Of a stretch of 64,000 nucleotides of DNA, positions 44,606 through 54,568 are shown piece after piece. The notes under the pieces were generated by a model, which was not told where the DNA came from, ran no database searches, and worked only from the letters and a program-made list of their open reading frames with translations. Position numbers and translations under genes: made by a program. The stretch comes from Reichenbachiella sp. (lineage in GTDB: Bacteria; Bacteroidota; Bacteroidia; Cytophagales; Cyclobacteriaceae). The stretch covers positions 1,288,001-1,352,000 of the forward strand of contig NZ_JAWPMM010000001.1 of assembly GCF_033344935.1 (NCBI RefSeq). The letters are read 5' to 3'. Numbering within the stretch: the first letter of the stretch is position 1; each line of letters starts with the position of its first letter.

Positions 44606-46495
44606 ATGAGCGACCCTATTAAACACGAGTGCGGGATAGCGCACCTCCGTTTGAGAAAACCCCTTCAATACTACATTGACAAGTACAACACGCCCCTGTA
44701 CGGCGCCAATAAGCTGCTGCTTCTGATGAAGAAGATGCAGAATAGGGGCCAGGATGGTGCTGGTATTGCCAATATTAAGCTAGGTCTTGAGCCGGGCTAT
44801 AGATACATTAGTCGCTATCGTTCGATCGATGCGAATTCTCTTCAGAAGATCTTCGACAAAGTGGCCAAGAAGTTTAATAAGGCACTGAAAGAGGGAGGAA
44901 AGGAAAAATTCCTCGATGAAGAGTGGCTGAAAAAGAATTACGGGTTTACCGGAGAAGTATGGCTTGGGCACTTGCGCTATGGTACACACGGTAAAAATAG
45001 TATCGAAAGCTGCCATCCGTTTCTTCGCCAAAACAACTGGCGATCAAGAAACCTAGTGGTAGCGGGTAACTTCAACATGACCAATGTGGATGAGCTATTT
45101 GACATCCTCATTTCGCTTGGTCAGAATCCAAAAGAAAAAACAGATACTGTGACTGTAATGGAAAAAATCGGTCACTTTCTAGATGAAGAAAATCAAGAGA
45201 TATTCGATAAGCACAAGTTCAAGCTTTCAAATAAGGATATCACAAAAAAGATAGAAGAGGAGCTGTCGATGATTAACATCCTCAAGAAGTCTTGTAAGGA
45301 TTTTGATGGAGGATACACCATGGCCGGAATGGTAGGACACGGTGCTTCATTTGTGGCCAGAGATCCAGCAGGCATTCGTCCAGCCTATTATTACGCAGAT
45401 GAGGAGGTGGTGATTGTGGCATCAGAGAAGCCTGCAATCAAGACAGCTACCAACTGCGCCTATGAGGATATTAAAGAAATTACGCCTGGGCACGCTTTGA
45501 TTATCAATCAAGATGGTTCTTTTTCAGAAGAGCAATTCATTGATATGTTGCCGAAAAAATCGTGTAGTTTCGAAAGAATTTATTTCTCAAGAAGTTCTGA
45601 TCCAGACATTTACAGAGAAAGAAAAAAATTGGGTGAATTGCTTGTGCCAAAAGTCTTGAAATCAGTCAATTTTGATTTAAAGAATACCATTTTCTCCTAC
45701 ATTCCGAATTCGGCAGAGACTGCATTTTTAGGGTTGATGAGTGGACTGGATCAGTATTTAGTGGCCAAACGTAAAGAAATCATCCTAGATGGGAAACCTC
45801 ATAATGGAGACATAGAGGAAGTGCTTTCTTTCCGCCCGAGAGTGGAAAAATTGGTAATCAAAGATGCCAAACTCCGTACATTTATTGCAGATGATTCTTC
45901 AAGAGATGAACTGGTGGCCAATGTATATGATACCACTTATGAGGTAGTGAACAAAGGTGTAGATAATCTCGTGATCATTGATGATTCTATTGTTCGAGGA
46001 ACTACGCTTGAGAAAAGTATTTTAACACTACTCGATAGACTCGATCCTAAGAAAATAGTTATTGTATCTTCTGCACCTCAGATTCGATTCCCTGATTGTT
46101 ATGGGATAGACATGAGTAGGATGAAGGACTTTGTGGCTTTCCGTGCGGTGCTGGAACTGTTAGAAGAAAACGACAAGTCTTATATGCTCGATGAGGTTCT
46201 GGCCAAATGCGAGGAGTCTGTAGGTAATCCTGATGCACCAAATCATGTGCAAGAGTTGTATGAGCCATTCACAGCAGATCAAGTGTCTGCAAAAATCACG
46301 GATATTGTTCGTCCTAAGGGCATGAAGGCTGAGTTGGAAGTCATATTCCAATCAGTCGACAATCTGCACAAAGCTTGTCCAGATCATAAAGGAGACTGGT
46401 ACTTTACTGGAAACTTCCCGACCGTAGGTGGCAATCGCGTGGTAAACAAAGCGTTTGTCAACTTTATGAAAGGGGTGACGGTTAGAGCGTATTAA
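44606..46495 (+). CDS. purF: Amidophosphoribosyltransferase (long Bacteroidota form)
   Basis: The 629-residue protein has an N-terminal Ntn glutaminase domain with Cys9 after an 8-residue leader ending in Glu, as in propeptide-type PurF. NRGQDGAGIA and GHLRYGTHG are family motifs. The C-terminal phosphoribosyltransferase domain has the PRPP loop VIIDDSIVRGTT. It catalyses the first step of purine synthesis from PRPP and glutamine. It is longer than E. coli PurF (505), with inserts around 80-110 and 190-225. The 8-bp gap to nuoN suggests cotranscription. Confidence 0.92.
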   Translation: MSDPIKHECGIAHLRLRKPLQYYIDKYNTPLYGANKLLLLMKKMQNRGQDGAGIANIKLGLEPGYRYISRYRSIDANSLQKIFDKVAKKFNKALKEGGKEKFLDEEWLKKNYGFTGEVWLGHLRYGTHGKNSIESCHPFLRQNNWRSRNLVVAGNFNMTNVDELFDILISLGQNPKEKTDTVTVMEKIGHFLDEENQEIFDKHKFKLSNKDITKKIEEELSMINILKKSCKDFDGGYTMAGMVGHGASFVARDPAGIRPAYYYADEEVVIVASEKPAIKTATNCAYEDIKEITPGHALIINQDGSFSEEQFIDMLPKKSCSFERIYFSRSSDPDIYRERKKLGELLVPKVLKSVNFDLKNTIFSYIPNSAETAFLGLMSGLDQYLVAKRKEIILDGKPHNGDIEEVLSFRPRVEKLVIKDAKLRTFIADDSSRDELVANVYDTTYEVVNKGVDNLVIIDDSIVRGTTLEKSILTLLDRLDPKKIVIVSSAPQIRFPDCYGIDMSRMKDFVAFRAVLELLEENDKSYMLDEVLAKCEESVGNPDAPNHVQELYEPFTADQVSAKITDIVRPKGMKAELEVIFQSVDNLHKACPDHKGDWYFTGNFPTVGGNRVVNKAFVNFMKGVTVRAY

Positions 46496-46517
46496 GATTT
46501 GCAGCGCTAAGAATTTG

Positions 46518-46541
46518 AAAGGCCACATTTGTGGCCTTTTT
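46518..46541 (+). terminator. Rho-independent terminator after purF
   Basis: AAAGGCCAC (46518-46526) pairs with GTGGCCTTT (46531-46539) around a 4-nt loop, with T5 on the plus strand. It ends the nuo-purF run and faces the convergent kinase gene. Confidence 0.85.
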
Positions 46542-46544
46542 CGT

Positions 46545-48371
46545 TTACGAAAGTTTGTCGAATGAGACGATGAAAGTGGTGCCTTCGCCCAGTTGAGATT
46601 CCCAACTTAGATTTGCTTTGAGCAGATTCACATATTTGTGCACTATCGTTAGGCCAATGCCACTAGAGTCTTCTCCTGCTGTGGGCTTGGCTGTGAGTGT
46701 CTGAAACTTCTTGAACATGTTGTTTTGATCATCTTGAGACAAACCTGGGCCTTCGTCGCGTAGCTTGATGATGACTTGTTTTTCATTAATCTGAGAATCC
46801 AAATAAATCTTCTTCTCCAAAGGCGTAAACTTGATCGCATTGGAAAGGAGATTGTCGAATACGTGAAAGACATAAGCATCAACACCAGAGATATGGATGT
46901 TGGGGGATATATTGGATTCAATAGAAATTTGCTTATCTGCCGCAGCTTGAGAAAAGTTGGTAACAATTTCAGTGAGCACCTTGCTCAAGTCAATTTTTTT
47001 AAATTCTTCAGTTTGCTGCGATTCGATACGTTCTACATCCAGGATACGTGTCACCATATCACTCAATCTTTTGGATTCAGTGGTAATGTGATCTAGCATT
47101 TTTGCTTCATCTATCGTGAGTTTGGCGTCTTTCAATAATTTAGAAATACTATTGATATTATTGATCGGTGCTCTGAGATCATGGGATAAGATATGTATGT
47201 AGCTGTTTTTCTCGTTATTCAATTGCGTAAGCTCCTCGTTGCGTTCACTTAATAAATTATTTTTCTGCTCAATCATTTTTTGATGAGACATTAGCAGCTT
47301 ATTCGCATTGGACTTGATCTTGCTTCTGTTGAATAGAAAAAAGGCAGTTAAAAATGTAAATAGAACAGCCACGATCAGCAGGTTTTTTATTTGTTCTTGT
47401 TGTGCAGCTTCTTTTTTTCGTCTTTCTATTTCGTCGTCCATAAACATCTTTTCCTGCATCAGGAGTACCATTTCTTCATCTTGGTGATTGGAAAGGTTAT
47501 TGATGAATTGATTGAATTCGGGGCCGAAGTGTCTTTGTATGCTATGTTTTTTTATTTTGGCAAATTCAGGACTTTTGAGAAATTCATTGAAAGGTATATC
47601 CCAATCTGAATCTCTATTAAACACAACACCTAGCCCATGACCTTTGATCGCATAGGCGTTGAGTCGTTTGATAGGCAAATCTTGGTTCAGAGCCAGTAAG
47701 TATCTAGTGAGATCGCTATAGCCAAATGTTTTTGGAGACCTTATCAGTTCTTGAATCACCTGTGTGCTTTGTTCGATGTAGCGAATATCGAAATGAGCAC
47801 CTTGATCGCGTATTTTCTTCAGGTTTTGATCATAGGTGGTCCCTAGTACTGAGATGGCTGTATAGTCGTTGTAGGGAGACATGAATTCATTTTCGTGAAG
47901 TACAGAGGGATTGGATCTATGAGTAATTAATACCTGAAAATCTGGAAAGTATGGTTCTGAGAACTTTACATTTCGTTCGCGATCAGCTGTCCAGGAAATG
48001 ATGTCAAGACCGATATCTCCGGCGTGCTCTTTAGTTTGTATTTGGACAAATATTTCAGCCAGCGTATTCCATTCTATCCAGTTATATTGGATGTGCACGC
48101 CATATTGATTGGCGAGATACGCTTGGAACCCTGCCATCATTTCGTACTCAAACCCTTCCAGTTTGCCATTGTTGGACATTAGAAAGGGCTCGTTTAGCTT
48201 ATACTGAATGGCCACAATGCCGGCTTTTTGTTTTTGAGCCTGCATCCATGTGAGATTGCTCGCTACGCTGGAATAATTGACGCATATCGCCCATAGTAGC
48301 ACGATTATACCTAGAGTGTTAAATTTTTTGTTGACTAATTTTCTCAAAGCTTGCCCTGACACTTGTCTCAT
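46545..48371 (-). CDS. Sensor histidine kinase with solute-binding-protein (SBP_bac_3-like) periplasmic domain
   Basis: The 608-residue protein has a long N-terminal signal/membrane segment, a periplasmic domain of about 260 residues resembling amino-acid-binding proteins (GFEYEMMAGFQAYLA, SWTADRERNVKFSEPYF), one membrane helix (about 330-350) and a coiled coil. HisKA follows with His397 in LSHDLRAPINN, and HATPase_c (DNLLSNAIKFTP, SSGIGLTIVHKYV). It would sense a small extracellular solute. It is last in a run with a LytTR regulator and a TPR kinase (26-bp gap). A paralogue with the same plan lies at 61183-62985. Confidence 0.88.
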   Translation of the reverse strand: MRQVSGQALRKLVNKKFNTLGIIVLLWAICVNYSSVASNLTWMQAQKQKAGIVAIQYKLNEPFLMSNNGKLEGFEYEMMAGFQAYLANQYGVHIQYNWIEWNTLAEIFVQIQTKEHAGDIGLDIISWTADRERNVKFSEPYFPDFQVLITHRSNPSVLHENEFMSPYNDYTAISVLGTTYDQNLKKIRDQGAHFDIRYIEQSTQVIQELIRSPKTFGYSDLTRYLLALNQDLPIKRLNAYAIKGHGLGVVFNRDSDWDIPFNEFLKSPEFAKIKKHSIQRHFGPEFNQFINNLSNHQDEEMVLLMQEKMFMDDEIERRKKEAAQQEQIKNLLIVAVLFTFLTAFFLFNRSKIKSNANKLLMSHQKMIEQKNNLLSERNEELTQLNNEKNSYIHILSHDLRAPINNINSISKLLKDAKLTIDEAKMLDHITTESKRLSDMVTRILDVERIESQQTEEFKKIDLSKVLTEIVTNFSQAAADKQISIESNISPNIHISGVDAYVFHVFDNLLSNAIKFTPLEKKIYLDSQINEKQVIIKLRDEGPGLSQDDQNNMFKKFQTLTAKPTAGEDSSGIGLTIVHKYVNLLKANLSWESQLGEGTTFIVSFDKLS

Positions 48372-48397
48372 TAGTCCTAATTTACTGAAATTAACAC

Positions 48398-49117
48398 CTA
48401 AATTTTGTTGATGCTATCCATTAAAAGGGCTTGTTGCTCTCTGCCTACGGGAAGCTCCACATTTTGAATGGAAATAACTTCGCTATTGATAGCGGTGAGG
48501 TGTTTGAGATTGACCAAGTGGGATTTGTGACAACGAAAGAACCTTTTATCATTCAGCTTACTCTCCAGTTCCTTCAAGGTCGATCGCATAACAAACTTCT
48601 TGTCATCAGTGTAAAGTGTACAGTAGTTGGCGTCTGAGCTAGCGTACAAGATGTCGTCGTAAGCAACTTTTACTGCTGTATTCTTTTGTCTAATGAAAAG
48701 ACTTTCGTTGATAGTGAAGTCCTGATTGTCTTGGTTGTTATTTTGTTCCTTAGAGAAGTTGCTCAATGCCATTTCTACAGCAACAAATACATCTTCATCT
48801 TCAAATGGTTTGACTAAGAATCCATTGGGTTTAGACTTCTTGGCCCGGTCAAGAGTGGCTCGGTCGGTGTGTGATGATATAAATACAAAAGGAATTTCGT
48901 ACTCATTTCGTATGGTGTTGGCCAGATCAATTCCGTCTTTTGATCCATCGATTTGGATATCCAGGAGCACAATGTCTGGTTGCTTGGTCGAGAGTTTATT
49001 GATGGCCAGATCATAACTTTTGGCGATACCAATTACATGGTAGTTGTTGGACTCAAGGATATCTTGTAAATCATTGGCGATGATCAATTCATCTTCAACT
49101 ATGAGTACACTAATCAT
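48398..49117 (-). CDS. LytTR-family response regulator
   Basis: The 239-residue protein has a receiver domain (about 1-120) with acidic pocket EDE, phosphoacceptor Asp53 in LLDIQIDG and the Lys of VKPF. A LytTR DNA-binding domain follows (about 135-235; FFRCHKSHLVNLKHL). It is placed between two sensor kinases, 14 bp after the TPR kinase gene, and is the obvious acceptor for one or both. Confidence 0.92.
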   Translation of the reverse strand: MISVLIVEDELIIANDLQDILESNNYHVIGIAKSYDLAINKLSTKQPDIVLLDIQIDGSKDGIDLANTIRNEYEIPFVFISSHTDRATLDRAKKSKPNGFLVKPFEDEDVFVAVEMALSNFSKEQNNNQDNQDFTINESLFIRQKNTAVKVAYDDILYASSDANYCTLYTDDKKFVMRSTLKELESKLNDKRFFRCHKSHLVNLKHLTAINSEVISIQNVELPVGREQQALLMDSINKI

Positions 49118-49131
49118 GTGGTTAAAATAAA

Positions 49132-50961
49132 CTATGCAGCTCTCTTATCACTAAAAATAATTGTAAATAATAAGCCGTTGGTTTGATCAATTTGTAAATC
49201 TGCATCTAATTGATCTACTAAAATATGTACCAAACGCATACCCATACTTTGTTTTTTGTCAAAATCTTTGGGCAAACCATTGCCGGAGTCGGCTACCTGT
49301 AGTTGATAGGCGTTGTCGTGCTTTTTAAGTCTGATTGAAACGTGTCCTTGTTCTTCTGGTGCAAAAGCATATTTCAGCGCATTGGAAATCAACTCATTGA
49401 TAATCAGTCCAAGTGGGACCGCCGTGTCTACATCAAGAGAAATTTCATCGGCCTCTACCAGTTGTTCTATTTGTGCATCAGTCTTATAGCTTTTAAAAAG
49501 AAACCCACTTAAATCAGCAATGTATTCCTTCATATTGATTCTGGAGAGGTTACCCTCACTATAAAGCTTTTGATGAATGAGAGACATCGATTTGATTCTA
49601 CTTTGTCCTTCTTTTACAGCTACTTTGGCATCACTGTCCTTCATCTTTCGAGATTGCATACTTAGTAGACTGGAGATCACCTGTAGATTGTTTTTAACCC
49701 TATGGTGTATTTCTTTCAATAGTACTTCCCTTTCACTGTTTTGCTTTTCTATTTCTAGTTTTTGCTGACTCAGTAGCTGATTCGTTCGGGTCTTTTGCAC
49801 ATAGGCAAATAATAGGATGGCTCCAATCAATATTGAAAACCCAATACCGTAGAATAGTTGATTTTGACGGCTTTGCTGCAAGGCAATTGTAGCCTCTCGG
49901 GCTTCCAGATTGGCCTGCTGTATAGCAATGGTTTGCTCTTTCTTCTCGGTTTCATACAAGGTGTTCAATCGATTGACTTGCTCATATTTTTCCTTATCAA
50001 ATATGGATTCAATCATATTAGCATACCGCTTGTGGTAGTAGTAGGCTGAATCAAATGATCGGGCTCTTTCATAGGTTTGAGAAAGGTATAACAGAGCCAC
50101 TCGCTTGCGATCCATGAAGTTGTGCTTGGTTGCTAGGGCTAGTCCCTGAAGACAATATTCAATTGATTTATCAAGTTGGTTAGTGTCTTGATAAATATTG
50201 GAGATCAATAGAATAGTGAATATTTGGCTTTTAATATTGTTTCTCAGGTCAGGGATATCAAGCGCTTCAAGACATAGAGCCATGGCTTCATCATATCGAT
50301 GGAGCTCGCGTAAGGAGTTGGCTCTGTTGTGTAGGGCCCTGCCCTTGTCATGATACATTTGAACAGAATCAAAGAGGTCTATGGCCAACTGATGGTAATA
50401 GATGGCACTGTCAAATTGCCTTTCACTATTGAATATTCTACCCTTATTCATATACCAATGCGCTTTGGCGGGTGGGTACGGAGAATGCCTTAAAATTTCA
50501 TCTACTTTCTCTGAATACATTTTAGCCTTAGGGTAATCATTTTGACGCATGACCAGATCAGCCATTTTATTGTAGGTCGTAGTTATACCGTCAAAATGAT
50601 TCCTCTCCTCATAGATCTTGATACCTTGAAGAAAGTAATCCATGGCTCGGTCGGGAACATCATTGTTGCGATAAGTTTCCCCAATTTCAATGATCAGATC
50701 AGCTTCGGCCTTTTTGTTATTTTGAGATTGGTAGTAGTCAAGGGCATACTGAAAATGCATCAAACTCGAGTCATGCGCTCCGATGAGCCTGTGCAATTGA
50801 CCTAGATGGGTATGTAGTTGAACCTTTAGACTATCGGATTTTTCTAGGCCTAGTTCTTGCTCCAGACTATCTATTCTATTTTGTCCATGTATGTTGAACG
50901 GTATCATCCATAGAAGGATACATAACAAAAAGATCAAATTTTTGGCTAGTCTTATAAACAT
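49132..50961 (-). CDS. TPR-containing sensor histidine kinase (HisKA_2 type)
   Basis: The protein is about 609 residues, starting at the Met that opens a signal peptide (MFIRLAKNLIFLLCI, ending IHGQ). A run of about six TPR repeats follows (about 30-340), then a coiled coil, a membrane helix (about 375-395), HisKA_2 with KEIHHRVKNNLQVISSLLS and HATPase_c (LIINELISNALKYAF). This kinase type usually pairs with LytTR or similar regulators; the next gene encodes one. The frame extends upstream to 51015 without a better start. Confidence 0.88.
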   Translation of the reverse strand: MFIRLAKNLIFLLCILLWMIPFNIHGQNRIDSLEQELGLEKSDSLKVQLHTHLGQLHRLIGAHDSSLMHFQYALDYYQSQNNKKAEADLIIEIGETYRNNDVPDRAMDYFLQGIKIYEERNHFDGITTTYNKMADLVMRQNDYPKAKMYSEKVDEILRHSPYPPAKAHWYMNKGRIFNSERQFDSAIYYHQLAIDLFDSVQMYHDKGRALHNRANSLRELHRYDEAMALCLEALDIPDLRNNIKSQIFTILLISNIYQDTNQLDKSIEYCLQGLALATKHNFMDRKRVALLYLSQTYERARSFDSAYYYHKRYANMIESIFDKEKYEQVNRLNTLYETEKKEQTIAIQQANLEAREATIALQQSRQNQLFYGIGFSILIGAILLFAYVQKTRTNQLLSQQKLEIEKQNSEREVLLKEIHHRVKNNLQVISSLLSMQSRKMKDSDAKVAVKEGQSRIKSMSLIHQKLYSEGNLSRINMKEYIADLSGFLFKSYKTDAQIEQLVEADEISLDVDTAVPLGLIINELISNALKYAFAPEEQGHVSIRLKKHDNAYQLQVADSGNGLPKDFDKKQSMGMRLVHILVDQLDADLQIDQTNGLLFTIIFSDKRAA

Positions 50962-51033
50962 GTAAAACCTATTTTTTGAATGAATCAAGATAATTGGAAT
51001 ACGGAATGAATTCAATAATCGCAGAAATTTAAA

Positions 51034-53580
51034 TTACCATTCAAATGTGATCATCAGGTTAGGAGCAAAGCCAAGCGCATTTCTGTCAATCCATTTGGGA
51101 GGAGGTGGGTTTCCTCTGAATGCACGATCAATTAGATTGTCTTGGTCAAACACGTTGATAACGGATAAACCGAACGATGCTGACCATGGCCGTTGATCTG
51201 TTTTTGGGATTTTATAACTAGCTGATACATCTAAGGAATGGACATTCGGATATCGTTCTGGTACATCAGCGAAAGGGTCTGGCGCTCTAGGAGCACCGGG
51301 AGGGCGATTGTTTTGAGCTCTTTCGTAAATCACTTGCACATAGGCAATCTCTAAGGATTGGGCATTGAGTCCTGAGCCATATTTCCATACTCCGGAAAAT
51401 TTCCATCGATTCTTTTGATAAGCGCCCCCAAGATAGAAGACATGGGGTTGCACATATTTTGATTTATAAGAGGTCTGGTTGGTGGTGTCTAAGGTAATTT
51501 TTGATCCACCATAGGAATAGCCTACCCACATCGAAGTCGATTCACTCATTTCTCTTCTTAGGTAAGAATCAGCACCATAGAGTACATTGTCTGCGCTAAA
51601 AAAACCACTACTATTATCTAAAAAGAGGCTTTCATAGTAGGTGACGTTGTTGGCAGTTTTATAAAAGGCTTCGACATCGAACAACCATCGATTTTTATTA
51701 ATCATCACACCAGTCATGAATTGAGTCCCTGAAATCACTTCACCCTGGTCATCTGAGGCAAGCTGCCACAAGGCATTGTCAAACCCTCCGGTTCCAATTT
51801 GTAAGTTTCGGACCTGACTAAGAAATTGATGATAATGTCCAGCAGAAGCTTTGATATCAATCGATGAATTGATAGTGTAATTGGCCGAAATTCTTGGTGA
51901 CAGATAGAAGTTTTGCTTTGGGCTATAGTAGCCGCCTCTTAGTCCAGTCTGGATGTTTAATTTCTGACTATACCAGTTCATGTTGGCAAACGGAGATATG
52001 GTATGTGCTTCCACTTCATCATTTCGAATGACGGACTCGGTTACACCACTGGTAATATTGCTCGTGATGTCGCTGTATTCTAATGTTGAGGATTGCAATT
52101 TATAATCTATCCCAAATTGTATTTGATTTGATCGACGATTCGTTCTTGAAAATTCCAATCGTGCATTATAGTCCTGAATGGAATTGTCTGTTGTTCGCTG
52201 GCCCATGGGTACAGGAGACTCAGTAAAATAAGTGAATTGCCCAAGGGTATTGGTGAGAGAAGCAGACCAATCTTGATTAATGTCAAAACTCCATTCAGTA
52301 TTTACACCATAGTTTTCAAAATCTAAATGTTCATCTCCTCCTTGAGGACCAGCCTGAATTAATTCATAGCTAAGATCAGAATCACTATAAATCCCAGATA
52401 TGGTGATTTTATGTTTTTCATTTGGTTTTAGTATGAGTTTGGCGTGGTAATCTTGAAACTTTACTCTCACATCGGTTCCAATGTTTCCTTCATCATCAGA
52501 AATTCCCGTAGCCGCAAATACTGATTCAGTGATGGCGTCTAGTTTTGGTGAAGAGATGCTAGGTGGGTAGGAGTGCCTGGCTCCAAGTACTAAGCCTATT
52601 TTATTGTTGGCGAGAGGTGTTTTGGCATAGGCCATAGCATAGAGTGTATTTGCTCCAACACCAAATTGTGGGTCATTGCTTACCTCTTCTTCTGAATTGA
52701 TAAAAACAGCACCGCCCACTCGCCCACCCATCCTTGGGTGATATCCACTTCTATGTACCTCTACATTATTGACCACTTTTGGGTTATAAGGTGAAATCGT
52801 ACCAAAATAATGCCCTCTGTGATACATGGGGATATTGTCAAATAGAATTAGTGATTGGTCTGGGGAGGTTCCTCTGATAAATAAATTCCCTGGTCGACCA
52901 TCTGGTGTGGTGATTCCTGGTAGAGCAGCCAATGAAGCAAAGATGTCACCATCAGTTTCTCCCGGTAGTAGAGGCAAGTCGGCCACATCGATTGAAATTT
53001 TCTGACTGTTAGGATCTAAATTGATTCCTTTGGTTACATAACTTTCAACCACTACATCATTCATTAAGTAAGTCTGAGTCATGAGATTTACTGCCAATGA
53101 TTTCGAGTTCAGCATTTGCCGATTGTCTATCAATTTTTTTTCAAAACCCGGGGCGTATACAATCAAAGTATCCTCCATTTGGGGTTTGTACCGGAATGCA
53201 GCTTTTCTACCATCTAGCTTTATATCTACTGGAACAGAATTGATGAGAAAGAAAAAGGGTGGTTCAAGAGCAGTAGAGGCCAACGAATCCGAAAGACTCA
53301 AGACATATTTGCTTTCCACTAATATTACTGTGTAATAGTTTTCTCCCACTTTCTGAATCTTAATGGGTAATTGTGATTCAGCTGTAGAGATGAATTCATC
53401 CAAACTCAGCGTAGTATCGAAAGTCTGCCGAATGTGTGAAAATATGGCTGGGTCGTAAGAAAATTTTGCACCTTCGGTAGATTCGTAATGTTGGATAGAC
53501 GCTAAGAATGTAGTGCTTTGCTGTGCATATAATACACTCGCCGACGTGCACACCAAAAGTGTGATCAATAAATATCGCAT
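51034..53580 (-). CDS. TonB-dependent receptor with STN domain, partner of FecR
   Basis: The protein is about 848 residues from the Met at 53580 that begins the signal peptide (ending VLYAQ). An STN-like domain (about 25-90) precedes a plug (about 190-300; GNLFIRGTSPDQSLILFDNIPM) and a beta-barrel ending MITFEW. STN receptors pass a binding signal through FecR to an ECF sigma factor, both encoded just upstream (16-bp gap to fecR). No SusD gene follows, so it is not a classical glycan-import pair. The ligand is unknown. Confidence 0.9.
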   Translation of the reverse strand: MRYLLITLLVCTSASVLYAQQSTTFLASIQHYESTEGAKFSYDPAIFSHIRQTFDTTLSLDEFISTAESQLPIKIQKVGENYYTVILVESKYVLSLSDSLASTALEPPFFFLINSVPVDIKLDGRKAAFRYKPQMEDTLIVYAPGFEKKLIDNRQMLNSKSLAVNLMTQTYLMNDVVVESYVTKGINLDPNSQKISIDVADLPLLPGETDGDIFASLAALPGITTPDGRPGNLFIRGTSPDQSLILFDNIPMYHRGHYFGTISPYNPKVVNNVEVHRSGYHPRMGGRVGGAVFINSEEEVSNDPQFGVGANTLYAMAYAKTPLANNKIGLVLGARHSYPPSISSPKLDAITESVFAATGISDDEGNIGTDVRVKFQDYHAKLILKPNEKHKITISGIYSDSDLSYELIQAGPQGGDEHLDFENYGVNTEWSFDINQDWSASLTNTLGQFTYFTESPVPMGQRTTDNSIQDYNARLEFSRTNRRSNQIQFGIDYKLQSSTLEYSDITSNITSGVTESVIRNDEVEAHTISPFANMNWYSQKLNIQTGLRGGYYSPKQNFYLSPRISANYTINSSIDIKASAGHYHQFLSQVRNLQIGTGGFDNALWQLASDDQGEVISGTQFMTGVMINKNRWLFDVEAFYKTANNVTYYESLFLDNSSGFFSADNVLYGADSYLRREMSESTSMWVGYSYGGSKITLDTTNQTSYKSKYVQPHVFYLGGAYQKNRWKFSGVWKYGSGLNAQSLEIAYVQVIYERAQNNRPPGAPRAPDPFADVPERYPNVHSLDVSASYKIPKTDQRPWSASFGLSVINVFDQDNLIDRAFRGNPPPPKWIDRNALGFAPNLMITFEW

Positions 53581-53596
53581 GTATAACTTTTCTCTC

Positions 53597-54517
53597 TTAC
53601 TCCGACAAATATAGGGTTTTGTCGTCCAATCGATAGGCAATACCTAATGTTGGAAAGATAATTTGTAAGGATTGATCGAGATTGTCCTTAGGGATGGAAC
53701 CTGTAAAACGTCGACTCAAGTTAATTCCGCCGACTTCAATTTTGATTCCGTAGTTATTGACTAATTCATCTAAGACTTGTTTGAGTGGTGCATTGTCAAA
53801 AGCCAAATGTCCTTGAATCCATTGAGGGTAAGCCAGATCAAAGAACTGCTTAGCGCTCCAAAGCCCATCAAGGAATAGACTAGATTCTCCTTTGGAAAGT
53901 TCAACGGATTCACCCTTTGTGGCTGTAGCTTTTACTCTTCCCTCGTAACACACGGCATGTAGCGCTTGTTCCATTTGGTATACTGTGAATCTGGTACCTA
54001 GAACCGAGACGGTGCCTTCAGCTGTGATCACATCGAAGCCACCTTTTTCGGGTACTTCGATATAGGCCTTTCCTTCAAGATTTAATATTCTTTTGCCGTT
54101 TTTCCAATCTCTTTTTTTCCACCTTATTTTAGAATTGGCGCTCAAATAGAGTTTAGAAGTTCCATCAGGTAAATCAATAATTTCAGTTTCTCCGTAGGCT
54201 GTTTCATAAGAGACAGTGGTGATGGAGTCATAAAGTCTTGGGCCTGCGAAAATGGCTAAAACAATGGCTGCTGCTACAGAAATATATTTCCAGGTGGTCA
54301 TCTGCACTACTTTGCCTTCTTTCTTAGTTTTTAATATTTGATTCAGGTCGAGTATTGAATTTTCAAGGCCCGGCGTCCAGCTGTCCACTCCGCCTAGTAT
54401 TTGCTGGTATTTCATGAATTCATCACGAGACAGATGCTTTGCAGCTTCTTCCGCAGAGATATCACCATTCAGCCATTGGGCTAGAATTATATCTTTGTCT
54501 GTGTGATTGTTTTCCAT
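53597..54517 (-). CDS. FecR-family anti-sigma factor
   Basis: The 306-residue protein has an N-terminal cytoplasmic part (about 1-70; LAQWLNGDISAEEA), one membrane helix (about 76-93), the FecR domain (about 110-205; LPDGTSKLYLSANSKIRW) and a C-terminal DUF4974 (about 235-306; FDNAPLKQVLDELVNNYGIK). It would hold the adjacent sigma factor until the STN receptor binds its ligand. Confidence 0.92.
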   Translation of the reverse strand: MENNHTDKDIILAQWLNGDISAEEAAKHLSRDEFMKYQQILGGVDSWTPGLENSILDLNQILKTKKEGKVVQMTTWKYISVAAAIVLAIFAGPRLYDSITTVSYETAYGETEIIDLPDGTSKLYLSANSKIRWKKRDWKNGKRILNLEGKAYIEVPEKGGFDVITAEGTVSVLGTRFTVYQMEQALHAVCYEGRVKATATKGESVELSKGESSLFLDGLWSAKQFFDLAYPQWIQGHLAFDNAPLKQVLDELVNNYGIKIEVGGINLSRRFTGSIPKDNLDQSLQIIFPTLGIAYRLDDKTLYLSE

Positions 54518-54568
54518 GACTTTTTCTTTTGTCTGATGTTATGACGGCTAACGCTTTAGAAACCCTAC

